This document shows, piece after piece, positions 30,946 through 40,900 of a stretch of 42,297 bases of DNA. The stretch spans positions 1 through 42,297 of the forward strand of contig JAHFVD010000065.1 in assembly GCA_023264735.1 (NCBI GenBank), read 5' to 3'. A model generated the notes under the pieces. The model saw only the letters and a list, made by a program, of their open reading frames with translations. It had not been told where the DNA came from and did no database searches. The position numbers and the translations under genes were made by a program. Source of the stretch: Mycobacterium sp. GTDB taxonomy: Bacteria; Actinomycetota; Actinomycetes; Mycobacteriales; Mycobacteriaceae. Numbering within the stretch: position 1 is the stretch's first letter; each line of letters begins with the position of its first letter.

Positions 30946-31986
30946 ATGAAGCTGGGTCTGCAACTCGGATATTGGAGCGCACAACCCCCGACGAACCATG
31001 CGGAGTTGGTGGCGACGGCGGAGGAGGCCGGGTACGACACGGTGTTCACCGCTGAGGCGTGGGGCTCGGATGCCTTCACTCCGCTGGCGTGGTGGGGCCG
31101 TGAAACCAGCCGGATGCGGTTGGGTACCTCGGTGGTTCAGCTCTCGGCGCGGACCCCGACCGCGTGCGCGATGGCCTCGCTGACCCTGGACCATCTGTCC
31201 GGTGGCCGCCACATCCTCGGACTGGGTGTGTCCGGCCCGCAGGTGGTGGAGGGCTGGTACGGCCAGCGCTTCCCCAAACCGTTGGCGCGCACTCGCGAGT
31301 ACATCGACATCATCCGGCAGGTCTGGGCGCGGGAAGCCCCGGTCACCAGCGCCGGCCCGCACTACCCGCTGCCCCTGTCCGGGGAGGGCACCACCGGGTT
31401 GGGCAAGCCGCTCAAGCCGATCGTGCACCCGTTGCGCGCCGACATCCCGATCATGCTCGGCGCCGAGGGCCCCAAGAACGTCGCGCTGGCCGCCGAGATC
31501 TGCGATGGCTGGCTGCCGATCTTCTACTCACCCCGGCTGGCCCCGATGTACAACGAATGGCTCGATGAAGGCTTCGCCCGCCCCGGCGCGCGGCGGTCCC
31601 GCGAGGATTTCGAGATCTGCGCGACCGCCCAGGTGGTGGTCACCGATGACCGGGCCTCGATCCTGGATCTGATCAAGCCGCACCTGGCGCTCTACATGGG
31701 CGGAATGGGCGCTGAAGACACCAACTTCCACGCCGATGTCTACCGCCGGATGGGCTACTCCGACGTCGTCGACGAGGTCACCCGACTGTTCCGCGGCGAC
31801 CATAAGAACAGAAAAGAACTAGCGGCCAAGGCCGTTCCCGACGAACTCGTCGACGACTCCGCGATCGTCGGCGACATCGACTACGTGCGCAAACAGATCG
31901 TCGCCTGGGAAGCCGCCGGCGTCACCATGATGGTCATCGGCGCCCGCACCCCCGAACAGATCACCGAGGCCGCCGCCCTCTTGTAG
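30946..31986 (+). CDS. F420-dependent LLM-class oxidoreductase (Rv3520c-like)
   Basis: The 346-residue luciferase-like monooxygenase fold protein opens KLGLQLGYWSAQPPTNHAEL, with VATAEEAGYDTVFTAEAWGS, RLGTSVVQLSARTPTACAM, HILGLGVSGPQVVEGWYGQ and IMLGAEGPKNVALAAEICDGW. These match mycobacterial F420-dependent oxidoreductases; length and place match Rv3520c. The substrate is unknown. AAAGGCGG lies 5 nt before ATG 30946. The gene is divergent from the Rv3521-like operon across a KstR box and ends at 31986 before a convergent ADC-like gene. Confidence 0.9.
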   Translation: MKLGLQLGYWSAQPPTNHAELVATAEEAGYDTVFTAEAWGSDAFTPLAWWGRETSRMRLGTSVVQLSARTPTACAMASLTLDHLSGGRHILGLGVSGPQVVEGWYGQRFPKPLARTREYIDIIRQVWAREAPVTSAGPHYPLPLSGEGTTGLGKPLKPIVHPLRADIPIMLGAEGPKNVALAAEICDGWLPIFYSPRLAPMYNEWLDEGFARPGARRSREDFEICATAQVVVTDDRASILDLIKPHLALYMGGMGAEDTNFHADVYRRMGYSDVVDEVTRLFRGDHKNRKELAAKAVPDELVDDSAIVGDIDYVRKQIVAWEAAGVTMMVIGARTPEQITEAAALL

Positions 31987-32041
31987 ACACTTCTTGCGAG
32001 TTGTCTAGCCCGGGCTCTAGATTGACCGGATGACGTTCGGC

Positions 32042-32761
32042 TTAGCGCAGGATGTGGGCGTCGCCGAACGTCATCTCGACGTTGGCGACCGATCCCGACA
32101 CCATCGCGCGCTTGGGCAGCCCCAGCGAGGCCAGCTCCTTGGCGTACGGATGGTCGCCGAGCCGCAGGGTGGCGCCGCCCGGCCGGAACCGGACACCGGA
32201 ATTCCTCATCTCCCAGGGCACCTCGCGGGTGGTGCCTTCGGAGAAGGTGTAGGTCTTGAGAACCTGGCTGCGCGGGCGCAGCGACGGAATCGGCAAACCA
32301 CGGTGGAATTCGATCCCGGCGATCAGCGATCCGCCCTCGCTGACATCGAAGGTGAACGGGTTCGCGTCGCGCACCTTGAAGTCGGCCATGATTTTGGGGA
32401 AGCCCCAGATGGTGCGGCCGGCCTCGAGGGTGAACGACTGGTCGACCGGCAGGTGGTGGATGAACGCCGCGGCATCCCCGAGGGCCTTGAGGCCGCGGGC
32501 ATCCGAGCCAGGGGGATTGACCATCACGCACGTACCGAACTCGTGGTACTTGCCGAGGTCGCCGTCGATGTAGCGGGCCAGCATCAGATTCACCACCGCA
32601 CGGCCCGGCCGGAACTCGCAGACCTGCAATCCGCTGTAGTCGACAAGTCGCTGCGCGGCGTCGGCCGGAACCGAGAACATCGCCGTGTGGACGTCGGCCT
32701 TGCGAATTCGCACCGGCATCGTGAGCACGGTGCCGGCAATTGTGTGCTGCGAATCAGACAT
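32042..32761 (-). CDS. Acetoacetate decarboxylase-like protein (Rv3519-like)
   Basis: The 239-residue protein has the ADC-family core: VVNLMLARYIDGDLGKYHEFG, FIHHLPVDQSFTLEAGRTIWGFPK with Lys123 in the Schiff-base position, then PGGATLRLGDHPYAKELASLG. True acetoacetate decarboxylase forms a Schiff base at this Lys; distant members act as hydratase/aldolase-like enzymes, so the reaction here is open. It is divergent from cyp142 by 57 bp, as Rv3519 is from Rv3518c. I see no full KstR box in that short region. TAA 32044-32042 faces the LLM gene end. Confidence 0.85.
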   Translation of the reverse strand: MSDSQHTIAGTVLTMPVRIRKADVHTAMFSVPADAAQRLVDYSGLQVCEFRPGRAVVNLMLARYIDGDLGKYHEFGTCVMVNPPGSDARGLKALGDAAAFIHHLPVDQSFTLEAGRTIWGFPKIMADFKVRDANPFTFDVSEGGSLIAGIEFHRGLPIPSLRPRSQVLKTYTFSEGTTREVPWEMRNSGVRFRPGGATLRLGDHPYAKELASLGLPKRAMVSGSVANVEMTFGDAHILR

Positions 32762-32818
32762 TCGGACACTGTAATCCGCCCCGAGACCTTGCGTGGACAG
32801 AAGTATGGAGGGAATTAG

Positions 32819-34030
32819 ATGACAGGCACTCTGGCTCCAGCCAAGCCGAATGTTGATCTGACCGAGGGCAGTTTCTACGCCGACGGTGGCGCACGCGAGG
32901 CGTATCGATGGATGCGGGCCAACGAGCCGGTGTTCCGCGATCGCAACGGCTTGGCGGCCGCGGCGAGCTATCAGGCGGTCATCGACGCCGAGCGCGACCC
33001 GGAGACGTTCTCCAATACCGGTGGCATTCGGCCGGACAACCCGGGCATGCCGTACATGATCGATATGGACGACCCCGGACATCTTTTGCGCCGCAAGCTC
33101 GTCAACGCCGGCTTCACCCGTAAGCGAGTGATGGACAAGGTCGCCGGGATCGACGAGCTGTGCGACACGTTGATCGATGCGGTCTGCGAGCGAGGGGAGT
33201 GCGACTTCGTCCGCGATATCGCCGCCCCGCTGCCGATGGCCGTCATCGGCGACATGCTCGGCGTGGCACCCGAGGAACGCTCGACGCTGCTGAAGTGGTC
33301 CGATGACCTGGTGACCGGCTTGAACTCGGCCGCCGACGCCGAGACCCTGCAGGCCGTCATGGACGCGTTCGCCGGGTATTCGGCGTACGCCACCGAGACT
33401 ATCGGCAAGCGCCGGTCCGAGCCCACCGACGACCTGTTCTCGATTCTGGTGAACTCCGAGGTCGAAGGCCAGCGGATGGACGACCAGGAAATCATCATGG
33501 AGACCCTGCTGATCCTCATCGGCGGGGACGAGACCACCCGGCACACGCTATCGGGTGGCACTGAACAGCTTGTGCGCCATAAGGATCAGTGGGACCGCCT
33601 GGTGGCGGACCCGAGCCTGCTGCCCAGTGCCATCGAGGAGATGCTGCGCTGGACCTCCCCGGTGAAGAACATGGCACGAACGGCCATGCGCGACGTGGAG
33701 TTCCACGGAACGCAGCTGCGCCAGGGCGAGAAGATGTTGTTGATGTTCGAGGCGGCGAACTTCGACGAGTCGGTGTTCGGCGACCCGCACGACTTCCGCA
33801 TCGACCGGAACCCGAACAGCCACTTGGCCTTCGGCTTCGGAACCCACTTCTGTCTTGGCAATCAGCTGGCGCGGCTCGAGCTGAGCACCATGGTGCGCAA
33901 GGTTCTCGAGCGGCTGCCGGACCTGCGGCTGGCCGACGAGAACGCCCTGCCGCTGCGCCCGGCGAACTTCGTCAGTGGTCTTGATGCGATGCCGGTGGTG
34001 TTCACTCCGTCGAAGCCGGTTCTGGCCTAA
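32819..34030 (+). CDS. cyp142: Steroid C26-monooxygenase CYP142
   Basis: The 403-residue P450 has the I-helix LIGGDETTRHT, ExxR in EEMLRWTSPV, and the haem loop FGFGTHFCLGNQLAR with Cys345. CYP142 is a second cholesterol 26-hydroxylase, partly redundant with CYP125 but of opposite 25-stereochemistry. GGAGG (32807-32811) is 7 nt before ATG 32819. It is divergent from the ADC-like gene. No perfect KstR operator is seen nearby, so expression control may differ from cyp125. A 136-bp gap to the cutinase-like gene holds no gene that I can see. Confidence 0.93.
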   Translation: MTGTLAPAKPNVDLTEGSFYADGGAREAYRWMRANEPVFRDRNGLAAAASYQAVIDAERDPETFSNTGGIRPDNPGMPYMIDMDDPGHLLRRKLVNAGFTRKRVMDKVAGIDELCDTLIDAVCERGECDFVRDIAAPLPMAVIGDMLGVAPEERSTLLKWSDDLVTGLNSAADAETLQAVMDAFAGYSAYATETIGKRRSEPTDDLFSILVNSEVEGQRMDDQEIIMETLLILIGGDETTRHTLSGGTEQLVRHKDQWDRLVADPSLLPSAIEEMLRWTSPVKNMARTAMRDVEFHGTQLRQGEKMLLMFEAANFDESVFGDPHDFRIDRNPNSHLAFGFGTHFCLGNQLARLELSTMVRKVLERLPDLRLADENALPLRPANFVSGLDAMPVVFTPSKPVLA

Positions 34031-34166
34031 GTCCTGCCGCCTTAACCAGCTTTGGCGTCGGTTGTGTTTGGGCTGTGCCACTTTCGGGAATCACGAACCC
34101 ACCTCGGTTCAAGCGATGCAGCTAGCCGAGACAGTTCATCACCATCACGACGTTCTTTGGGGCGAC

Positions 34167-34910
34167 ATGAGTGTCATAGGGTCCGGTCAGGCTCATCACA
34201 TCCGCAAACTGTTCTTTGCCGCGATGCTGTCCGTCACGGCGCTGGTGTTGGCGCCGCCGGGCGTTCCCACTGCGGGCGCGGAAGGATGTCCCGACGTCGA
34301 AGTGATATTCGCCCGCGGCACATTCGAACCTCCCGGCGTCGGCGGCATCGGACAGGCGTTCGTTGACCAGTTGAAAGCGCAGCCCCAGCTCGGCGGCAAG
34401 TCGGTCGACGTTTACCCGGTGAATTACCCCGCCTCGCTGAACTTCTCCACCGCCGCCGACGGCGTGACCGACGCCAGCAACAGGGTTCGAGACATGGCGG
34501 GCAGATGCCCGAACGCCAAGATCGTGCTCGGTGGCTACTCGCAGGGAGCTGCGGTCGCCGGTTACGTCACCGCCGACAAGATTCCGGACGGCTACGTCGC
34601 ACCGAACGGAATCACCGGGCCCATGGCACCGGATATCGCCAACCACGTCGCCGCCGTCGCCCTGTTCGGGAAGCCGTCGAATGGCTTTCTGAACAGCATC
34701 GACCGCAGCGCGCCGCCGATCACCGTCGGCAGCCTCTATGCGGCGAAGACCATCGACCAGTGCGTGCCCGACGACCCGATCTGCTCACCGACCGGTAGCG
34801 ACAACGGCGCACACCAGGCCTACGCGGACAACGGGATGACCGCTCAGGCGGCCACCTTCGCCGCGCAGAAGGTCACCTCAGCCGCGGTGGTGGATACGGC
34901 AAGTCGTTAG
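34167..34910 (+). CDS. Secreted cutinase-like serine esterase/lipase (Culp family)
   Basis: The 247-residue product starts with a basic segment (HHIRK) and a hydrophobic signal (LFFAAMLSVTALVLAPP) with cleavage near Ala38. The mature protein has the alpha/beta-hydrolase cutinase set: Ser125 in GGYSQGAAV, Asp203 between Cys199 and Cys206 (CVPDDPIC), and His216 (NGAHQAY). C41 and C114 likely form the other disulfide. Mycobacterial Culp proteins hydrolyse fatty-acid esters outside the cell; supply of lipid or steryl ester carbon is possible here. I chose ATG 34167 because it sets the signal peptide correctly; an ATG at 34116 would add 17 odd residues. Confidence 0.88.
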   Translation: MSVIGSGQAHHIRKLFFAAMLSVTALVLAPPGVPTAGAEGCPDVEVIFARGTFEPPGVGGIGQAFVDQLKAQPQLGGKSVDVYPVNYPASLNFSTAADGVTDASNRVRDMAGRCPNAKIVLGGYSQGAAVAGYVTADKIPDGYVAPNGITGPMAPDIANHVAAVALFGKPSNGFLNSIDRSAPPITVGSLYAAKTIDQCVPDDPICSPTGSDNGAHQAYADNGMTAQAATFAAQKVTSAAVVDTASR

Positions 34911-34975
34911 CTGCTCGCGACACCCTTTACCGGACCTTGACCGTGTGGTGAATCCACCCGCCGACAATCGCATCT

Positions 34976-37900
34976 GTGAGTACGCTTTCTCCGGTGGAGC
35001 TGGGGGTTCTGGGTCCTCTTCAGATCCGGCAGTTCGGTCTTCCGGTCGCGATCCCGGGCGCCAAGCCACGCGCCATCCTGACGATGCTGGGTTTGTACGG
35101 TGGTGCTGTGGTCCCGGGGGACACGCTCGTCGAATTGCTCTGGGGGATGGATCCACCGCGCACCGCCGCCAAGGCGCTGCAGACCCACATCTCGGCCTTG
35201 CGTCGCGCCCTCGGCGACGGCTTTGTGCTGACCCAGGGTGCAGGCTGGACCCTGGGTACGGCCGAGATCGACGCAATCCGCTACACAACGGTCGCTGGAC
35301 AGGGCCGTGAGGCCATGGCCGCCGGCAATGGGCCGCAGGCGGTGGCCCACTTCGACGAAGCGCTGAAGCTGTGGCGTGGCGCGCCCGAATTACCCGACAG
35401 CAGGCGCGGGGCAACGGAGCGGACCCGCTGGGTGGAGGGACACGCCGCGCTGGTCGAGGACCGGGCCGATGCGCTGCTCGCCACCGGTCGGGCCGCGGAG
35501 CTCATCGGCCAGCTCGAAGTTGCGATCGCCGACGCGCCGTTGCGCGAGCGCCGTTGGGCCCAGCTGATGCTCGCCCTGTACCGCGCCGGTAGGCAAGGTG
35601 AAGCCCTTGCGGCGTATCAGCGGGTCCGTTCGTTGCTGGCCGAGGAGTTGGGGGTGGAGCCGGGGCCCGAACTTCGCAGGCTGGATTCGAAAATCGTCGC
35701 GCAAGATGCCTCACTGGAACTTCCTGTCAACCAACAATTTTCATCCGTCATGCGTGCCGTGACCTTTCTGCTGACCGACATCGTGGGCTCGACCGCGGCC
35801 TGGGAGGTCGACGCCACCGCGATGGGCGAGGCACTTGCCCGCCACGACGAGATCGTCGAGCAGGTGGTGACGTTCGGCGGTGGCCGACTCATCAAGACGC
35901 GCGGTGAAGGCGACGCGACGTTCTCGGTCTTCGACCGTCCGTCGGCCGCCGCGGCCGCCGCCGTCGAGTTACAAGAATCAATCCGCCGCGAACCGTGGAC
36001 GCTTGCCGGGCCGATGCGAATCCGGATCGCTCTGCACACCGGTGAGGTCGAGTTTCGCGATGGCGACTACTTCGGGCGCGCGGTGAATCGGGCCGCGCGG
36101 CTACGGTCGCTGGCGAACGGCGGCCAAACCCTGTGCTCGGGGGCGACCGCCGAACTCGTCATCGATTCACTGGCCGACGACGTCGTTCTGACCGACCTGG
36201 GGATGCGTCAGCTGAAGAACCTGACCCGCCCGGAGCACGTGTTCGAACTGCGCCTGGAGTGCGCGGACGATGCTCATCCTCACGTCGATGACGCGCCGAT
36301 GGACCGACCGGCCCTGCCGGCCGTGTTGACCGGGCCGGGTCCGTTCGTCGGCCGCGGCAGCGAACTCGAGGGGCTGCTCGCGGCGTGGGAGGCCACGCTG
36401 ACGGCAGGGACTCACGCTGTGCTGATCGCCGGCGAACCTGGTGTCGGCAAGACCCGGCTGGCCGGCGAATGGTCCCGTCGAGTCCACCAACAAGGTGCCG
36501 TCATCCTGTACGGCCGCTGCGACGAGGATCTGGGGGCTCCGTATCAGCCCTTCGCCGAGGCACTGCGAAGCCTGGTGCCTTGCGTGGGTATCAACCGGCT
36601 CCGCGGGTTGCGCGGTGTCGAGTCGCTGCTTCCACTGGTGCCGGGACTGACCGACCTGCTACCCGACCTGGCCGCGGCGCCTCGCGCCGCCCACGACACA
36701 GAGCGTTACGCATTGTTCGATGCCGTCGTCGCATTGTTGGGGATCGCATCCGCGAGTGCCCCCGTTGTCTTGGTTCTCGACGACCTGCATTGGGCGGCCA
36801 AGCCCACGTTGCTCTTATTGCGGCATCTGCTCCGCTTCGGAGAGCAGGCCCGGGTCCAGATTGTTGGTACGTACCGCAGCACCGACCTCGACCGCACGCA
36901 TCCGCTGGCGGCGATGCTTGCTGATCTACACCGCGACGGCTCCGCTACTCGCCTTGCGCTCGGCGGCCTCGACGAGGGTGACGTCACTGCCTACGTCGCC
37001 GAAGCCGGCTACGTCGATGAAGAGCTGGCCCGTGCACTGGCGTCAGTCACCGGCGGCAATCCCTTCTTCCTCATCGAGGCCCTGCGTCACGTCGAGGAAA
37101 GCAATGGTCGTTGGGACCCGGACAGCTTGCCGCAGGGTGTTCGGGAAGCGGTGAGCCGCAGGCTTTCCCGGCTATCGACCGAGACCAACAAGGCACTGGC
37201 CGCGGCTGCCGTGGTCGGCAGTCGATTCGCCATCGACGTCGTTGAGCGGGTGGTCGAAAAGGACCTCGTCGATGCATTCGACGAAGCCGATAAGGCGGGG
37301 ATCGTCATCGAGGAACCCGGAGGTCGATACCGGTTCAACCATGCGCTCGTGCGGCAGTCACTGCTCGCCGAGCTGCCCTCCGTCCGGCGGATGCGGCTGC
37401 ATCAGAAGATCGCCGTGGCTCTGGAGACCGAACCGGGCGTCGACGAGGAGCACTTGGCGGAACTGGCGTACCACTACTTCGAATGTGCGTGGGCGGGTAA
37501 CGCGCGCAAGGCTGTCCAGTACTGCCGGCGCGCCGCGGATCAGGCGATGGCGCGCCTCGGCTACGAAGGCGCGGCCGACCTGTACGACAAGGCTCTGCAC
37601 GCACTCGAAGAACTTGATGAGGAGTTGCCCGACCGGGAGGACCAGCAGGCCGAGCTGCTCGTCGCCCGTTGCGAAGCGCTGCTGGCGGCCGGTGACGTGG
37701 TGTCTGCGGCCGGCGCTGTCGAACAGTTGCGCGCGGCGGCAGGTGATTCCGCCCGGATCGCGGCCTGGGGCATGTGTTTCGACGGGCAACTGTCGATGCT
37801 GACCGATCCCGAGCGCTTGGACGAGATCGAAACTGCGGTGGGCGCCGCAGCCGCGACGCTGGCCCGGCTGGAGGACGCGGCGGGGGAGGCCAAGGCGCAT

Positions 37901-40900
37901 ACCGTACGCGCCGGGTGCCTGGCACGCCTGGGACGAATCGGCGATTGCGAGAACGCGCTCGATCAGGCACTGACCGCGGCGCGCCGTGCGGGCGAACACC
38001 GACGGGTCAACGCCGTGCTGGCGGGCGCGCCGCTGGCAGCACTGTGGGGTCCGAATCCGGTTCCACGAGCTGGCGGGCGATGCCTCGATGTCGTGCGACT
38101 ACTGCGGATAACCACTGGGTCCCCGGTCGTCGAGGCGACATCGACTCGTTGCCAAGGAGTGTTGGATGCGTTGCGCGGGCGCGCTGCGGCGGGCCGCCAG
38201 CTGATCGACTCGGCCAGACGCACACTCAATGAGCTCGGAATGCGGCATGCAGTGCTCGAAGTCGAGCAGTTCGCCGGTGTCGTCGAGTTGGTCGCAGACG
38301 ATGCGACCGCCGCTGAGCAACATCTGCGCAAGGCCTACAACGGCTTTCGTCGGATGGGACTGGATGCCGATACAGCCGAGACCGCCGCGTTGTTGGCGCG
38401 CGCCTGCCTCGCGCTCGACCGCGATACCGAAGCTGACGAATTCTGCAGGGAGAGTGAGCGGCTCGCCGGTCACGCATTCAAGGCCGCGATCGCCTGGCGG
38501 TCGGTCCGGGCGCAACTGTTGGCTCGCAGCGGCGACCATGACGAGGCTCGGCGGGTTGCCGAGGAGGCGGTCGCCATCGCGGAGCGCACGGACGCCTTGG
38601 TCGACCACGGCGATGCGTGCCTCGCGCTGGCTACGGTATTTGACGCAGCGGGGGATACGGCAGGGGCTCAAGCCGCAGCGGGGCGTGCCATTGAACTGTA
38701 TGAACTCAAAGGCGCTGCGGCGCTTGTGGAAAAGGCGCGCCGCCAGCTTGGTGAGCGACCTGTGCCGACCGGGCCGGCGCCGGCCGAGGTGGCGACCCCG
38801 ATGCCCGAGAACATGTGCTTTCAGGCGGGAACGCGGATGGTCGATGCCGTTGACCGCCGAGCCTGGGACGAGGTAAAGCAACTTCTCGCACCTGAGATCG
38901 CTTTCGAAAGTCGCCGGCTGATCGTCGGCGTCCCGTCCATCAAACTCTCGGTTGACCAATGGCGGCAAGCGATGAGTCGCTATGTCGGTCTCGGGATCAC
39001 CCGCTACCAGCAGACACTCGTCACCACACGGGGCGAACGACTCGTCCTCGTCCGGATGTCGACGAGAACCGACGATGCCAGCCTTGGCGCTCCACAGGAC
39101 GAGTTCCTCCAACTGGCAGGTCTTGATGGCGCGGGCAGAATCTCTCTGCAAGTGTGGTTCGACGTCGAAGACCTCGACGCCGCACTCGCCGAGCTCGACG
39201 CTCTGCACACACGGTTCGAGGCCGAGGGCCGCCGACCGCAGCTCGAGAACTCCGCGAGCCGGCTCGACGCTCGCTGCTACGCGTTCTTCGCGGAAGGCCG
39301 CGTGGACGACATCGGTGCGCTGCTAGCCGACGACCATCGCACTGAGGACCGCCGACACGGGCTCCACCGCGAGACCAATGATCGATCTGCCGCCATTGCC
39401 AACATTCGCGCGATCGCAAGCTTGGGGGCCGGGGTCACGAATACGCCCCTTGCATTGCGCGGTGATCTTCTCTGTCTCAGCCACATCGTGTTTGAACGGC
39501 GTGAAACAGACCTCGACGGCTTCCTAGTGGAAACCCTCGAACTCGCTGAATTGGATCCCAGTGGCGTCATGCGAGCCAGGGTCATATTCGACCTCGATGA
39601 CCTCGAAGCGGCCGTCGCCGAGCTCGACGCCCGTTATGTCGCAGGCGAAGCTGCGCCACACGCACACACGTGGTCTGTGGTCGCTTCGACGTATGACTCG
39701 TTCAACCGAAACGAACAAGGTCCGAGGGATTGGACTCTCCTCGATCATCGTCGCGGCACATTGTTTACTGCCGAAACCTTCGCCGCTGTGGTAGATGCCG
39801 TAGCGGATCTCACGCCGGGCATTCGCTTCTACGTGGAAAACGTGCACCGACTGGGGGACTCAGGAGCGGTGATCACGCAATCATCACAGGGGACCTCAGC
39901 CGAGGGCTTCGATGCCGAGTGGCACATGGTTCAAGTTCTGACTGTCGAAGGCGATCGGATCAACCGTTGCGAGGTCTACGATGTCTCGGATCTGGACAGC
40001 GCGCTCGCGAGATTCGATGAGCTAGGCCGCCCTGCGCCCAGAATTGTGAACGCGGCAAGTCTTGTCTACGAACGCTTTTGGAATCGCTTCCAGGCCGGCG
40101 CCTGGGACGTCGTCGCGGAGCTCTTGAGCGCTGACATCTCGAACGATGATCGTCGCAGGGTCGTGAACGCCGGAATGGAACGTGGCCGCGATAATCAGCT
40201 GGCGAACCTGCGGCACCTCGCCAGCATCAGAGCAGCCGTGTCGCCGACAGTCCTCGCCACGCGCGGGGAACGCCTCCTCCTGAGCCGCGAGATAACCTCG
40301 AACAGCGACCTAGGGAACGGCGAGTTCGACAGCGACATGCTCGTCGTCATCGAAACGGATTCCGACGGTCGCATCGCGGCAGGCGTGCTCTTCGACGGCG
40401 ACGCTCTCGACGCCGCTTTCGCCGAACTCGATGCTCGATACCTCGCGGGTGAAGCGGCCGACTATGCCGACATATGGTCCATCATCAAGCGGAACACTGA
40501 CGCGTTCAACCGGCGCGAACTTCCTGCGGCTACGCCGGATTGGGTGAACGTCGATCACCGTCGCACAACGTCTTTCGCGCCGGGCAACCTGGCCGCGTAC
40601 CTGCGTGCCGCCTGGGATCTCGCGCCTCAGGTCACCATCTACGTCGAGGCCGTGCACCGACTGAGCAATTTTGGAGCCGTCGTTACCCACGCGGGTCATG
40701 CGATCTCGCACGACGGTTTCGATGCCGAGTGGCGGGTGATCAATCTCTTGGCCGTCGACGGCGAATTGATCAGCGTCAGCGAGATGTTCGACGTGGATGA
40801 CCGTGACGCTGCGCTCGCGAGGTTCGACGAATTGAGCCGTCCGGCACCGCGGCTGCAGAACGCGGCAAGCAGAACGTACGAGCGTTGGCTGGCTTCCTAC

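Noticed and set aside
32762..33544. Upstream extension of the ADC-like gene antisense to cyp142
   Set aside because: It is the opposite strand of a clear P450 gene; ATG 32761 gives the normal family length.
34031..34166. A small gene between cyp142 and the cutinase-like gene
   Set aside because: No frame with a start, ribosome site and recognisable composition.
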